In this document: one piece after another, positions 1 to 11,326 of the stretch | Layout of the letters: every line of letters begins with the position of its first letter | How positions within the stretch are numbered: position 1 is the first letter of the stretch | Source of the DNA: Calliopsis andreniformis | Taxonomy: Eukaryota > Arthropoda > Insecta > Hymenoptera > Andrenidae | Length of the DNA: 64,000 nucleotides | Direction: 5' to 3' | NCBI RefSeq assembly: GCF_051401765.1 | Contig: NW_027480544.1 | Span: forward strand, 186,001-250,000 | Translations under genes and position numbers: made by a program | The notes under the pieces: generated by a model | The model's database searches: none | Seen by the model: the letters and a program-made list of their open reading frames with translations, nothing else | What the model was told of the DNA's origin: nothing

Positions 1-586
1 GAGATTTGATTATTGAATATTTTGGATTGAGTATTGAACCATGAGAATTCAGGATATTCTATTGAGTATTGAGAATTCAGGATTGACGGTTGAGTATTGA
101 GGATTGATGGTTGAGGGTTGTGCGTTGAATATTGAGGATTGAGGATTGAGGATTGAGGATTGGGGATTGAGGATTGAAGGTTGAGTATTGATGATTGAAG
201 ATTGAGGATTGAGGATTGAGGGTTGAGGTTTGAGGACGAGGACTGACGGTTGAAGATTGAGGTTTGAGGATTGAGGATTGAGGACTGAGGACTGAGGATT
301 GAGGATTGAGCATTGAGCATTGAGGATTGAAGATTGAGGACTGCGGATTGAGGATTGAAGATTGAGTATTGAGGATTGAAGATTGAGGATTGAGGATTGA
401 GGATTGAGGATTCAGGATGAGGGCTGATGGTTGAGGATTGAGGTTTGAGGACTGAGGACTGAGGATTGAGGATTGAAAATTGAGGATTGAGGATTGAGGA
501 TTGAAGATTGAGGATTGAGGATTAAGGATTGAAGGTTCAGTAATGAGGATTGAAGATAGAGAATTGAGGATTGAGGATTGAACATT

Positions 587-789
587 GAGGACTGAGTGTT
601 GCGGGTTGAGTGATGAGAATTGATGTTTGTGGATAGTGGTTTGAAGATTGCAGATCGAGTATTGAGTGTTGAAAGCTGTGAATTGAGGATATTCTACTGA
701 GGATTGAGGATTGACTACTGATTGCTGAGGACTGAGGGCTGAAGATTGAGGACTCAGGATTGAGGATTCAGAATTGAGGTTTGTGGACT
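587..789 (+). repeat. Class b module, representative copy
   Basis: 203 bp, 29 heptamers. Distinguishing units are GCGGGTT near the left end, GTGGTTT, GAAAGCT immediately before the core GAGGATA-TTCTACT, and GACTACT-GATTGCT on the right. The other cores are at 16396, 31936, 37709, 48792, 54404 and 59394, again one per higher-order unit. In B units GTGGTTT reads as ATGGTTT (31936, 48792 and 54404). Confidence 0.87.
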
Positions 790-998
790 GAGGATTGAGG
801 ATTGAAGATTGTGGATTGAGGATTGAGGATTGAGGATTGAGGATTGAGGTTTGAGGATTGAAGATTGAGGATTGGGTATTGAGGTTTGAGCATTGGGGGT
901 TGAGGTTTGAGGACGAGGACTGACGGTTGAGGATTGAGAATTGAGGTTTGACGCTTGAGGATTGAGGATTGAGGATTGAGGATGGAGGATTGAAGAGA

Positions 999-1201
999 GA
1001 GGACTGAGTGTTGAGGATTGCGTGTTGAGTATTGATGTTTGAGGACTGAGATTTGATTATTGAATATTGTGGATTGAGTATTGAACCAGGAGAATTCAGG
1101 ATATTCTTTTGGGTGTTGAGAATTGAGGATTGATGGTTGAGGGTTGTGCGTTGAATATTGAGGATTGAGGATTGAGGATTGAGGATTGAGGATTGAGGAT
1201 T
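999..1201 (+). repeat. Class c module, representative copy
   Basis: 203 bp, related to class a, with GAACCAG instead of GAACCAT and a core TTCTTTT followed by GGGTGTT or GGGTATT. It keeps the EcoRI site beside the core and the right half with GATGGTT and GTGCGTT. The other cores are at 16808, 32341, 38114, 49197, 54809 and 59799, one per unit. Classes a, b and c together form the conserved head of every higher-order unit. Confidence 0.87.
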
Positions 1202-1962
1202 GAAGATTGAGTATTGATGATTGAAGATTGAGGATTGAGGATTGAGGGTTGAGGTTTGAGGACGAGCACTGACGGTTGAGGATTGAGGTTTAAGGATTGA
1301 GGATTGAGGATTGAGGACTGAAGGTTGAATATTGATGATTGAAGATTGAGGATTCAGTATTGATGGTTGTGGAATGAGGACGAGGTCTGAGGGTTGAGTA
1401 TTGCTGTTTGAGGTCTGAGGATTGACGATTGAGGATTGAGGATTGAGGATTGAAGATTGAGGATTGGGTATTGAGGAATGAAGAATGAGGATTGAGGATT
1501 GAGTATTGAGGATCGAGGATTGAAGACTGAGTATTGAGGATTGAAAGTTGAGGATTGACTATCGAGGATTGAGGATTGCGGACAGAGGATTGAGGATTGC
1601 ATATTGAGTATTGAGGATTGAAGATTGAGGATTGAGGATTGAGGATTGAGGTTTGAGGATTGACGATTGAGGATTGGGGATTGAGGATTGACGATTGAGT
1701 ATTGAGTATTGAGGATTGAGAATTGAGGATTGATTATTGAAGATTGAGTATTGAGGATTGAAGATTGAGTATTGAGGATTCAGGATTGAGGTTTGAGGAC
1801 TGAGGATTGAGGATTGAGTATTGAGGATTGAGGATTGAGGATTGAAGATTGAATATTGATGATTGAAGATTGAGGATCGAGGATTGAGAATTGAGGATTG
1901 ATGATTGAAGATTGAGTATTGAGGATTGAAGATTGAGGATTGAGTATTGCGGATTGAAGATT

Positions 1963-2165
1963 GAGGACTGAGTGTTGAGGGTTGCGTGATGAGGATTGAT
2001 GTTTGTGGATTGAGATTTGAAGATTGAAGAATGGGGATTGAGTATTGAAAACTGTGAATTGAGGATATTCTATTGAGGATTGAGGATTGACAATTGGTTG
2101 TTGAGGACTTATGGGTGAAGATTGAGGATTCAGGTTTGAGGATTCAGGATTGACGTTTGAGGACT
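1963..2165 (+). repeat. Class d module, representative copy
   Basis: 203 bp. Marked by GAAGAAT-GGGGATT left of the core, GAAAACT-GTGAATT-GAGGATA-TTCTATT at the core, and GACAATT-GATTGTT-GAGGACT-TATGGGT to the right. Core positions: 2065, 3777, 4421, 15474, 17772, 19484, 20128, 31014, 36899, 39078, 39687, 41461, 42105, 47870, 53482, 58584, 60763, 61595 and 63726, plus the hybrid at 42971. It is the commonest class. Copies at the unit ends (15474, 31014 and so on) have GATTGCT and TATGGCT variants. Confidence 0.86.
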
Positions 2166-2479
2166 GAGGATTGAGGATTGAGGATTGAGGATTGAGGATT
2201 GAGGACTGAGAATTGAGGATTGAGGATTGAGGATTGGGGATTGAGGATTGAAGACTGAGGATTGGGAATTGAGGATTGAACATTGAGGGTTGAGAGTTGA
2301 GGATTGAGGATTGAGGATTGAGGATTGAAGATTGAATATTAATGATTGAAGATTGAGGATTGAGGATTGAGGGTTGCGGATTGAGGACGAGGACTGAGGG
2401 TTGAGTGTTGGTGTTTGAAGTCTGAGGATTGAGGATTGTGGATTGAGGATTGAGGATTCAGGATTGAATATTGAGGACT

Positions 2480-2542
2480 GGGGACTGAGTGTTGAGGGTT
2501 GAGTGATGAGAATTGATGTTTGTGGATAGAGATTTGAAGATT
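2480..2542 (+). repeat. Half module (left nine heptamers only)
   Basis: The sequence follows the left end of a 203-bp module for nine heptamers (GGGGACT-GAGTGTT through GAAGATT). It then runs into GAGGATT-GGGTATT-GGGGATT-GTAGAAT with no core. It looks like a module truncated by internal recombination. Confidence 0.75.
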
Positions 2543-2759
2543 GAGGATTGGGTATTGGGGATTGTAGAATGAGGATTGAGGATTGAGGGTTGAGGATTGA
2601 GGATTGAGGATTGAATATTGAGTATTCAGTATTGGAGATTGACGATTGAGGATTGATGACCGAGGATTGAGGATTGAGGATTGGAGATTGAGTATCGAGG
2701 ATTGAAGATTGAGGATTGAGGATTGAGGATTGGGGATTGAGGATTGAATATTGAGGATT

Positions 2760-2962
2760 GGGGACTGAGTGTTGAGGGTTGAGTGATGAGAATTGATGTT
2801 TGTGGGTACAGATTTGAAGATTGCAGGTTGAGTATTGAGCATTGAAGCCTGTGAATTGAGGATATTCTATTGAGGATTGAGGATTGACAACTGATTGTTG
2901 AGGACTGAGGGCTGAAATTGAGGATTCGGGGTTGAGAATTCAGGATTGAGGTTTGAGGACTG
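2760..2962 (+). repeat. Class e module, representative copy
   Basis: 203 bp. Marked by GTGGGTA-CAGATTT, GCAGGTT, GAGCATT and GAAGCCT-GTGAATT before the core, with GACAACT-GATTGTT after it. The right end has lost one base (CTGAAATTG instead of CTGAAGATTG), shifting the register there. The other cores are at 6245, 18569, 21785, 40546, 44837 and 62811. Confidence 0.85.
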
Positions 2963-4753
2963 AGGATTGAGGATTGAGGATTGAGGACTGAGGATTGAAG
3001 ATTGAGTATTGAGGATTGAAGGTTGAGGATTGAGGTTTGGGGATTGAGGATTGAGGATTGAAGATTGAGGATTGGGGATTGAGGATTGACGATTGAGTAT
3101 TGAGCATTGACGACTGAGAATTGAGGATTGTGGATTGAGTATTGAGGATTGAGGATTGAGGATTGAGGATTGAAGATTGAATATTGATGATTGAAGATTG
3201 AGGATTGAGGATTGAGGGTTGCGGATTGAGGACGAGGACTCAGGGTTGAGTATTGGTGTTTGAAGTCTGAGGATTGAGGATTGTGGATTGAGAATTGAGG
3301 ATTGTGGATTGAGGATTGAAGATTGAGGATCCGGTATTGAGGATTGAAGAATGAGAATTGAGGAGTGAAGACTGAGGATTGAGGATTGCAGTTTGAGTAT
3401 TGAGGATTGAAGATTGAGGATTGAGGATTGAGGATTGAGGATTGAGGATTGAAGATTGAGGATTGGGGATTGAGGATTGACGATTCAGTATTGAGCATTG
3501 ACGATTGAGAATTGAGGATTGTGGATTGAGTATTGAGGATTGAGGATTGAGGATTGAAGATTGAATATTGATGATTGAAGATTGAGGATCGAGGATTGAG
3601 AATTGAGGATTGATGATTGAAGATTGAGTATTGAGGATTGAAGATTGAGGATTGAGGATTGCGGATTGAAGATTGAGGACTGAGTGTTGAGGGTTGCGTG
3701 ATGAGGATTGATGTTTGTGGATTGAGATTTGAAGATTGAAGAATGGGGATTGAGTATTGAAAACTGTGAATTGAGGATATTCTATTGAGGATTGAGGATT
3801 GACAATTGATTGTTGAGGACTTATGGGTGAAGATTGAGGATTCAGGTTTGAGGATTCAGGATTGACGTTTGAGGACTGAGGATTGAGGATTGAGGATTGA
3901 GGATTGAGGATTGAGGACTGAGAATTGAGGATTGAGAATTGAGGATTGTGGATTGAGGATTGAAGATTGAGGATTCGGTATTGAGGATTGAAGAATGAGA
4001 ATTGAGGAGTGAGGACTGAGGACTGAGGATTGCAGTTTGAGTATTGAGGATTGAAGATTGAGGATTGAGGATTGAGGATTGAGGATTGAGGACTGAGGAT
4101 TGATGATTGAAGATTGCGTATTGAGGATTGAAGATTGAGGATTGAGGATTGAGGATTGAGGATTGAGGATTGAAGATTGAGGATTTGGGATTGAGGACTG
4201 AGGATTGACGATTGAGTATTGAGCATTGAGGATTGAGAATTGAGGATTGAGGATTGAGGATTGAAGATTGGGTATTGAGGATTGAAGATTGAGGATTGAG
4301 GATTGTGGACTGAAGATTGAGGACTGAGTGTTGAGGGTTGCGTGATGAGGATTGATGTTTGTAGATTGAGATTTGAAGATTGAAGAATGGGGATTGAGTA
4401 TTGAAAACTGTGAATTCAGGATATTCTATTGAGGATTGAGGATTGACAATTGATTGTTGAGGACTTATGGGTGAAGATTGAGGATTCAGATTTGAGGATT
4501 CAGGATTGACGTTTGAGGACTGAGGATTGAGGATTGAGGATTGAGGATTGAGGATTGATGGCTGAGGGTTGTGCGTTGAATGTTGACGATTGAGGATTGA
4601 GGATTGAGGAATGCGGATTGAGGATTGAAGATAGAGTATTGATTATTGAAGATTGAGGACTGAGGATTGGGGGTTGAGGTTTGAGGACGAGGTCTGACGT
4701 TTGAGGATTGAGGTTTGAGGATTGAGGATTGAGGATTGAGGACTGAGGATTGA

Positions 4754-4920
4754 GGATTGAGGATTGTGCATTGAGGATTGCAGATTGTGGACTGAGGATT
4801 GAGGATTGAAGATTGAGTATTGAGGGTTGAAGATTGAGGATTGAGGATTGAGGATTTAGGATTGAGGATGAGGGCTCTGGGTTGAGGATTGAGGTTTGAG
4901 GACTGAGGACTGAGGATTGA
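4754..4920 (+). repeat. 167-bp block present in A1, absent in A2
   Basis: Twenty-four units, one of them a 6-mer (GAGGAT before GAGGGCT), giving 167 bp. It is flanked by similar runs containing GAGGTTT and GAGGACT. In A2 the left flank (ending near 20453) joins straight to the equivalent of 4921. The block is also present in C1 (42437-42604 and its duplicate), so A2 lost it rather than A1 gaining it. Confidence 0.8.
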
Positions 4921-5184
4921 GGATTGAGAATTGAGGATTGAGGATTGAGGAATGAAGATTGAAGATTGAGTATTCAGGATTGGAGATTGACGATTGAGGA
5001 TTGAGGACCGAGGATTGAGGATTGAGGATTGAAGGTTGAGTATTGAGGATTGACGATTGACGATTGAGGATTGAGAATTGAGGATTGAGGATTGAGGAAT
5101 GAGCATTGAAGATTGAGTATTGAGGATTGAACGTTGGGGATTGTGGATTGAGGATTGAGGATTCAGGATTGAACATTGAGGACT

Positions 5185-5387
5185 GGGGACTGAGTGTTCA
5201 GGGTTGAGTGATGAGAATTGATGTTTGTGGATAGAGATTTGAAGATTGCAGATTGTGTATTGAGTAATGAAAACTGTGAATTGATGATATTCTATTGAGG
5301 ATTGAGGATTGACAACTGATTGTAGAGGACTGAGGGCTGAAGATTGAGGATTCAGGATTGAGGATTCAGGATTGAGGTTTGAGGACT
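5185..5387 (+). repeat. Class f module, representative copy
   Basis: 203 bp, 29 heptamers, from GGGGACT to GAGGACT. Marked by GAGTAAT-GAAAACT-GTGAATT-GATGATA at the core and GACAACT-GATTGTA-GAGGACT after it. The other cores are at 7293, 13034 (GATAATA variant), 14034, 20827, 22833, 28574, 29574, 43837 and 46430. The module at 42971 has a class-f left half and a class-d right half. Confidence 0.86.
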
Positions 5388-7749
5388 GAGGATTGAAGAT
5401 TGAGGTTTGAGAACTGAGTATTGAGGATTGAGGATTGAGTATTGAGGATTGAGGGTGGAAGACTGAGGATTGGGTATTGAGGATTGAACGTTGAGGATTG
5501 AGGGTTGAGGATCGAGGATTGAGGATTGAAGATTGAAGATTGAACATTAATGATTGAAGATTGAGGGATGAGGATTGAGGGTTGTGGTTTGAGGACGAGG
5601 ACTGAGGGTTGAGTATTTGTGTTTGAAGTCTGAGGATTGAGGATTGAGGATTGAGAATTGAAGATTGAGGATTGAGGATTGAAGATTGAGGATTCGGTAT
5701 TGAGGATTGAAGAATGAGGATTGAGGAGTGAGGACTGAGGACTGAGGATTGCAGTTTGAGTATTGAGGATTGAAGATTGAGGATTGAGGATTGAGGATTG
5801 AGGATTGAGTATTGAGGACTGAGGATTGAAGATTGAGTATTGAGGCTTGAAGATTGAGGATTGAGGATTGAGGATTGAGGATTGAGGATTGAAGATTGAG
5901 GATTGGGTATTGAGGATTGACGATTGAGTATTGAGCATTGACGATTGAGAATTGAGGATTGAGGATTGAGGGTTGAGGATTGAGGATTGAGGATTGAATA
6001 TTGAGTATTCAGTATTGGAGATTGACGATTGAGGATTGATGACCGAGGATTGGGGATTGAGTATTGGAGATTGAGTATCGAGGATTGAAGATTGAGGATT
6101 GTTGACTGAGGATTGGGGATTGAGGATTGAATATTGAGGATTGGGGACTGAGTGTTGAGGGTTGAGTGATGAGAATTGATGTTTGTGGGTACAGATTTGA
6201 AGATTGCAGGTTGAGTATTGAGCATTGAAGCCTGTGAATTGAGGATATTCTATTGAGGATTGAGGATGGACAACTGATTGTTGAGGACTGTGGGCTGAAA
6301 TTGAGGATTCAGGGTTGAGAATTCAGGATTGAGGTTTGAGGACTGAGGATTGAGGATTGAGGATTGAGGACTGAGGATTGAAGATTGAGTATTGAGGATT
6401 GAAGATTGAGGATTGAGGATTGGGTATTGAGGATTGAGGATTGAAGATTGAGGATTGGGGATTGAGGATTGACGATTGAGTATTGAGCATTGACGACTGA
6501 GAATTGAGGATTGTGGATTGAGTATTGAGGATTGAGGATTGAGGATTGAGGATTGAAGATTGAATATTGATGATTGAAGATTGAGGATTGAGGATTGAGG
6601 GTTGCGGATTGAGGACGAGGACTCAGGGTTGAGTATTGGTGTTTGAAGTCTGAGGATTGAGGATTGTGGATTGAGAATTGAGGATTGTGGATTGAGGATT
6701 GAAGATTGAGGATCCGGTATTGAGGATTGAAGTATGAGAATTGAGGAGTGAAGACTGAGGATTGAGGATTGCAGTTTGAGTATTGAGGATTGAAGATTGA
6801 GGATTGAGGATTGAGGATTGAGGATTGAGGATTGAGGATTGAGGATTGAAGATTGAGTATTGAGGATTGAAGATTGAGGATTGAGGATTGAGGATTGAGG
6901 ATTGAGGATTGAAGATTGAGGATTGGGGTTTGAGGACTGAGGATTTACGATTGAGTATTGAGCATTGAGGATTGAGGATTGAGGATTCAAGACTGAGGAT
7001 TGGGTATTGATGGTTGAACATTGAGGATTGAGGATTGAAGATTGAGTATTGAGGATTGAAGATTGACGATTGAGGTTTGAGAATTGAGGATTGAGGATTG
7101 AGGAATGATCATTGAAGATTGAGTATTGAGGATTGAACGCTGAGGATTGTGGATTGAGGGTTGAGGATTGAGGATTGAATATTGACGATTGGGGACTGAG
7201 TGTTGAGGGTTGAGTGATGAGAATTGATGTTTGTGGATAGAGATTTGAAGATTGCAGATTGAGTATTGAGTAATGAAAACTGTGAATTAATGATATTCTA
7301 TTGAGGATTGAGGATTGGCAACTGATTGTAGAGGACTGAGGGCTGAAGATTGAGGATTCAGTATCGGGGATTCAGGATTGAGGTTTGAGGACTGAGGATT
7401 GAGGTTTGAGGATTGAGGATTGAAGATTGAGCATTGAAGATTGAGGATTGAAGAATGAGGATTGAGGATTGAGGATTGAGGATCGAGGGTTGAGGATTGA
7501 GGGTTGAGGATGAGGGCTGAGGTTTGAGGATTGAGGTTTGAGGTCTGAGGACTGAGAATTGATGGTCGAGAATTGAGGATTGAGGATTGAGGATTGAAGA
7601 CTGAGGATTGGGTATTGAAGATTGAAGAATGGGGATTGAGGATTGAGGATTGGGGATTGAGGATTGAGGATTGAAGATTGAGTATTCAGGATTGGAGATT
7701 GGCGATTGAGTGTTGAGGATTGAGGATACAGGATTGAAGATTGAGGATT

Positions 7750-7952
7750 GGGGACTGAGTGTTGAGGGTTGTGTGATGAGAATTGATGATTGTGGATAGA
7801 GATTTGAAGATTTCAGGTTGAGTATTGAGTATTGAAACCTGTGAATTGAGGATATTCTATTGAGGATTGAGGACTGACAACTGATTGTTGAGGACTGAGG
7901 TCTGAAGACAGAGGATTCAGGTTTGAGGATTCAGGATTGAGGTTTGAGGACT
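7750..7952 (+). repeat. Class g module, representative copy
   Basis: 203 bp. Marked by GATGATT-GTGGATA, TCAGGTT, GAAACCT-GTGAATT at the core and GAGGTCT-GAAGACA (or GAAGACT) to the right. The other cores are at 12146, 14614, 23392, 27686, 30154, 35675, 47010, 52489 and 57360. It occurs in A, in the C1 tail and in the B middle. Confidence 0.85.
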
Positions 7953-8189
7953 GAGGATTGAGGATTGAGGATTGATGATTGAGGATTGAGGATTGAGGAT
8001 TTAAGATTGAGGTTTGGGTATTGAGGATTGAACATTGAGGACTGTGGATTGAGTATTGAGGATCGAGAATTGAGGACTGAGGATTGAGGATTGAAGATTG
8101 AGGATTGGGTGTTGAGGATTGATGGTTGTGGATTGAGGACGAGGACTGAGGGTTGAGTATTGATGTTTGAGGTCTGAGGATTGAGGATT

Positions 8190-10780
8190 GAGGATTGAGA
8201 ATTGAGAATTGAGGACTGAGGATTGAGGATTGAAGATTGAGGATTGGGTGTTGAGGATTGAGGAATGTGGAGTGAGGATTGAGGATTGAGGATTGAGGAT
8301 TGAAGATTGAGTATTGACGATTGAAGATTGAGGATTGAGGATTGAGGATTGAGGATTGAGGGTTGAGGATTGAAGATTGAGGATTGGGTATTGCGGATTG
8401 AACATTGAGGATTGAAGATTGAGGATTGGGTGTTGAGGGTTGAAGAATGAGGATTGAGGATTGAGGATTGAGGATTGAGGATTGAAGATTCAGTATTGAG
8501 GATTGAAGATTGTGGATTAAGGATTGAGGATTGAGGATTGAAGATTGGGTATTGAGGATTGAAGATTGAGGATTGAGGACTGAGTATTGAGGATTGAGGA
8601 TTGAGTATTGAGGATTGAGGGTGGAAGACTGAGGATTGGGTAACGAGGATTGAACGTTGAGGATTGAGGGTTGAGGATTGAGGATTGAGGATTGAAGATT
8701 GAAGATTGAATATTAATGATTGAAGATTGAGGATTGAGGATTGAGTGTTGTGGATTGAGGACGAGGACTGAGGGTTGAGTATTGGTGTTTGAAGTCTGAG
8801 GATTGAGGATTGAGGATTGAGGATTGAAGATTGAGGATTCGGTATTGAGGATTGAAGAATGAGGATTGAGGAGTGAGGACTGAGGATTGAGGATTGCAGT
8901 TTGAGTATTGAGGATTGAAGATTCAGGATTGAGGATTGAGTATTGAGGATTGAGGATTGAGGATCGATTATTGAAGATTGAGTATTGAGGATTGAAGATT
9001 GAGGATTGAGGATTGAGGATTGAGGATTGAGGATGAGGGCTGAGGGTTGAGGATTGAGGTTTGAGGTTTGAGGACTGAGGACTGAGGATTGAGGATTGAG
9101 AATTGAGGATTGAGGATTGAGTATTGTAGATTGAGGATCGGGTATTGAGGATTGAAGAATGTGGATTGAGGATTGAGGATTGAGGATTGAGGATTGAAGA
9201 TTGAGGATTGAGGATTGAGGATTGAGGATTGAATATTGAGTATTGAGGATTGAAGATTGAGGACTGATGATTGAGGGATGAGGATTGAGGACGAGGACTG
9301 ACGGTTGAGGATTGAGGTTTGAGGATTGAGGATTGAGGATTGAGGACTGAGGATTGAGGATTGAGGATTGAGCATTGTGGATTGAAGATTGAGGACTCGG
9401 GATTGAGGATTGGTGATACAGGATTAAGGATTGAACATTGGGGATTGAGGATCTAGGATTGGAGATTAATTATTGAGGATTGAAGATTGAGGATAAAGGA
9501 TTGAGGATTGAGGATCGAGGACTGAGGAATGACGATTCAGTATTGAAGATTGAGGATTGATCACAGAGGATTGAGGATTGAGGATTGAGGTTTGAGTACT
9601 GAGGATTGAGGATTGAAGATTGAGTATTGAGGATTGAAGGTTGAGGATTGAGGATTGAGGATTGATGATTGAGGATGAGGGCTGAGGTTTGAGGATTGAG
9701 GATTGAGGATTGAAGATTGAGGATTGTGGATTGAGGACTGAGGATTGACGATTGAGTATTGAGCATTGAAGATTGAGGATTGAGGGTTCAGGATTGAGAA
9801 TTGAGGACTGAGGATTGAGGATTGAAGATTGAGGATTGGGTGTTGAGGATTGAAGAATGTGGAGTGAGGATTGAGGATTGAGGATTGAGGATTGAAGATT
9901 GAGTATTGAGGATTGAAGATAGAGGATTGACGATTGAGGATTGAGGATTGAGGGTTGAGGATTGAAGATTGAGGATTGGGTATTGCGGATTGAACATTGA
10001 GGATTGAAGATTGAGGATTGGTTGTTGAGGGTTGAAGAATGAGGATTGAGGATTGAGGATTGAGGATTGAGGATTGAAGATTCAGTATTGAGGATTGAAG
10101 GTTGTGGATTAAGGATTGAGGATTGAGGATTGAAGATTGAGTATTGAGGACTCAAGATTGAGGATTGAGGACTGAGTATTGAGGATTGAGGATTGAGTAT
10201 TGAGGATTGAGGGTGGAAGACTGAGGATTGGGTAATGATGATTGAATGTTGAGGATTGAGGGTTGAGGATTGAGGATTGAGGATTGAAGATTGAAGATTG
10301 AATATTAATGATTGAAGATTGAGGATTGAGGATTGAGGGTTGTGGATTGAGGACGAGGACTGAGGGTTGAGTATTGGTGATTGAAGTCTGAGGATTGAGG
10401 ATTGAGGATAGAGGATTGAGGATTGAGGATTGAGGATTCGGTACTGAGGATTGAAGAATGAGGATTGAGGAGTGAGGACTGAGGATTGAGGATTGCAGTT
10501 TGAGTATTGAGGATTGAAGATTGAGGATTGAGGATTGAGGATTGAGGATTGAGGATTGAGGATTGATTATTGAAGATTGAGTATTGAGGATTGAAGATTG
10601 AGGATTGAGGATTGAGGATTGAGGATTGAGGATGAGGGCTGAGGGTTGAGGATTGAGGTTTGAGGTTTGAGGACTGAGGACTGAGGATTGAGGTTTGAGA
10701 ATTGAGGATTGAGGATTGAGTATTGTAGATTGAGGATCGGGTATTGAGCATTGAAGAATGTGGATTGAGGATTGAGGATT
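8190..10780 (+). repeat. Direct repeat with 1,592-bp offset (A1)
   Basis: Landmarks at about 8190-8720 recur 1592 bp later. The GTGGAAG site at 8621 recurs at 10213, and AATATTAATG at 8709 recurs at 10301. The same arrangement is present in A2 at +15540. Edges are approximate because the surrounding heptamers are themselves similar. Confidence 0.65.
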
Positions 10781-11326
10781 GAGGATTGAGGATTGAGGAT
10801 TGAAGATTGAAGATTGAATATTAATGATTGAAGACTGAGGATTGAGGATTGAGGGTTGTGGATTGAGGACGAGGACTGAGGGTTGAGTATTGGTGATTGA
10901 AGTCTGAGGATTGAGGATTGAGGATTGAGGATTGAAGATTGAGGATTCGGTATTGAGGATTGAAGAATGAGGATTGAGGAGTGAGGACTGAGGATTGAGG
11001 ACTGCAGTTTGAGTATTGAGGATTGAAGATTGAGGATTGAGGATTGAGGATTGAGGATTGAGGATTGAGGATTGAGGATTGATTATTGAAGATTGAGTAT
11101 TGAGGATTGAAGATTGAGGATTGAGGATTGAGGATTGAGGATTGAGGATGAGGGCTGAGGGTTGAGGATTGAGGTTTGAGGTTTGAGGACTGAGGACTGA
11201 GGATTGAGGATTGAGAATTGAGGATTGAGGATTGAGTATTGTAGATTGAGGATCGGGTATTGAGGATTGAAGAATGTGGATTGAGGATTGAGGATTGAGG
11301 ATTGAGGATTGATAATTGAGGATTGA
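10295..11326 (+). repeat. 516-bp tandem duplication (A1)
   Basis: AATATTAATG at 10301 recurs at 10817, and GATTGATTATTG at 10561 recurs at 11077, both 516 bp apart. The order of variants, including GAGGAC-GAGGACT and GAGGAT-GAGGGCT, is kept. A more distant relative lies at about 8580-9480, roughly 2.11 kb before the second copy. The arrangement is repeated in A2 at +15540. Confidence 0.75.

Noticed and set aside
53..62. AT-rich core (GGATATTCTA) as a -10 promoter or origin element
   Set aside because: No matching -35 element, no downstream gene and about 78 near-identical copies; it is better treated as part of the repeat module.
2865..2960. CENP-B-box-like site near TTCGGGG
   Set aside because: The TTCG is not followed by the required spaced A and CGGG; the match is only to the first few bases.
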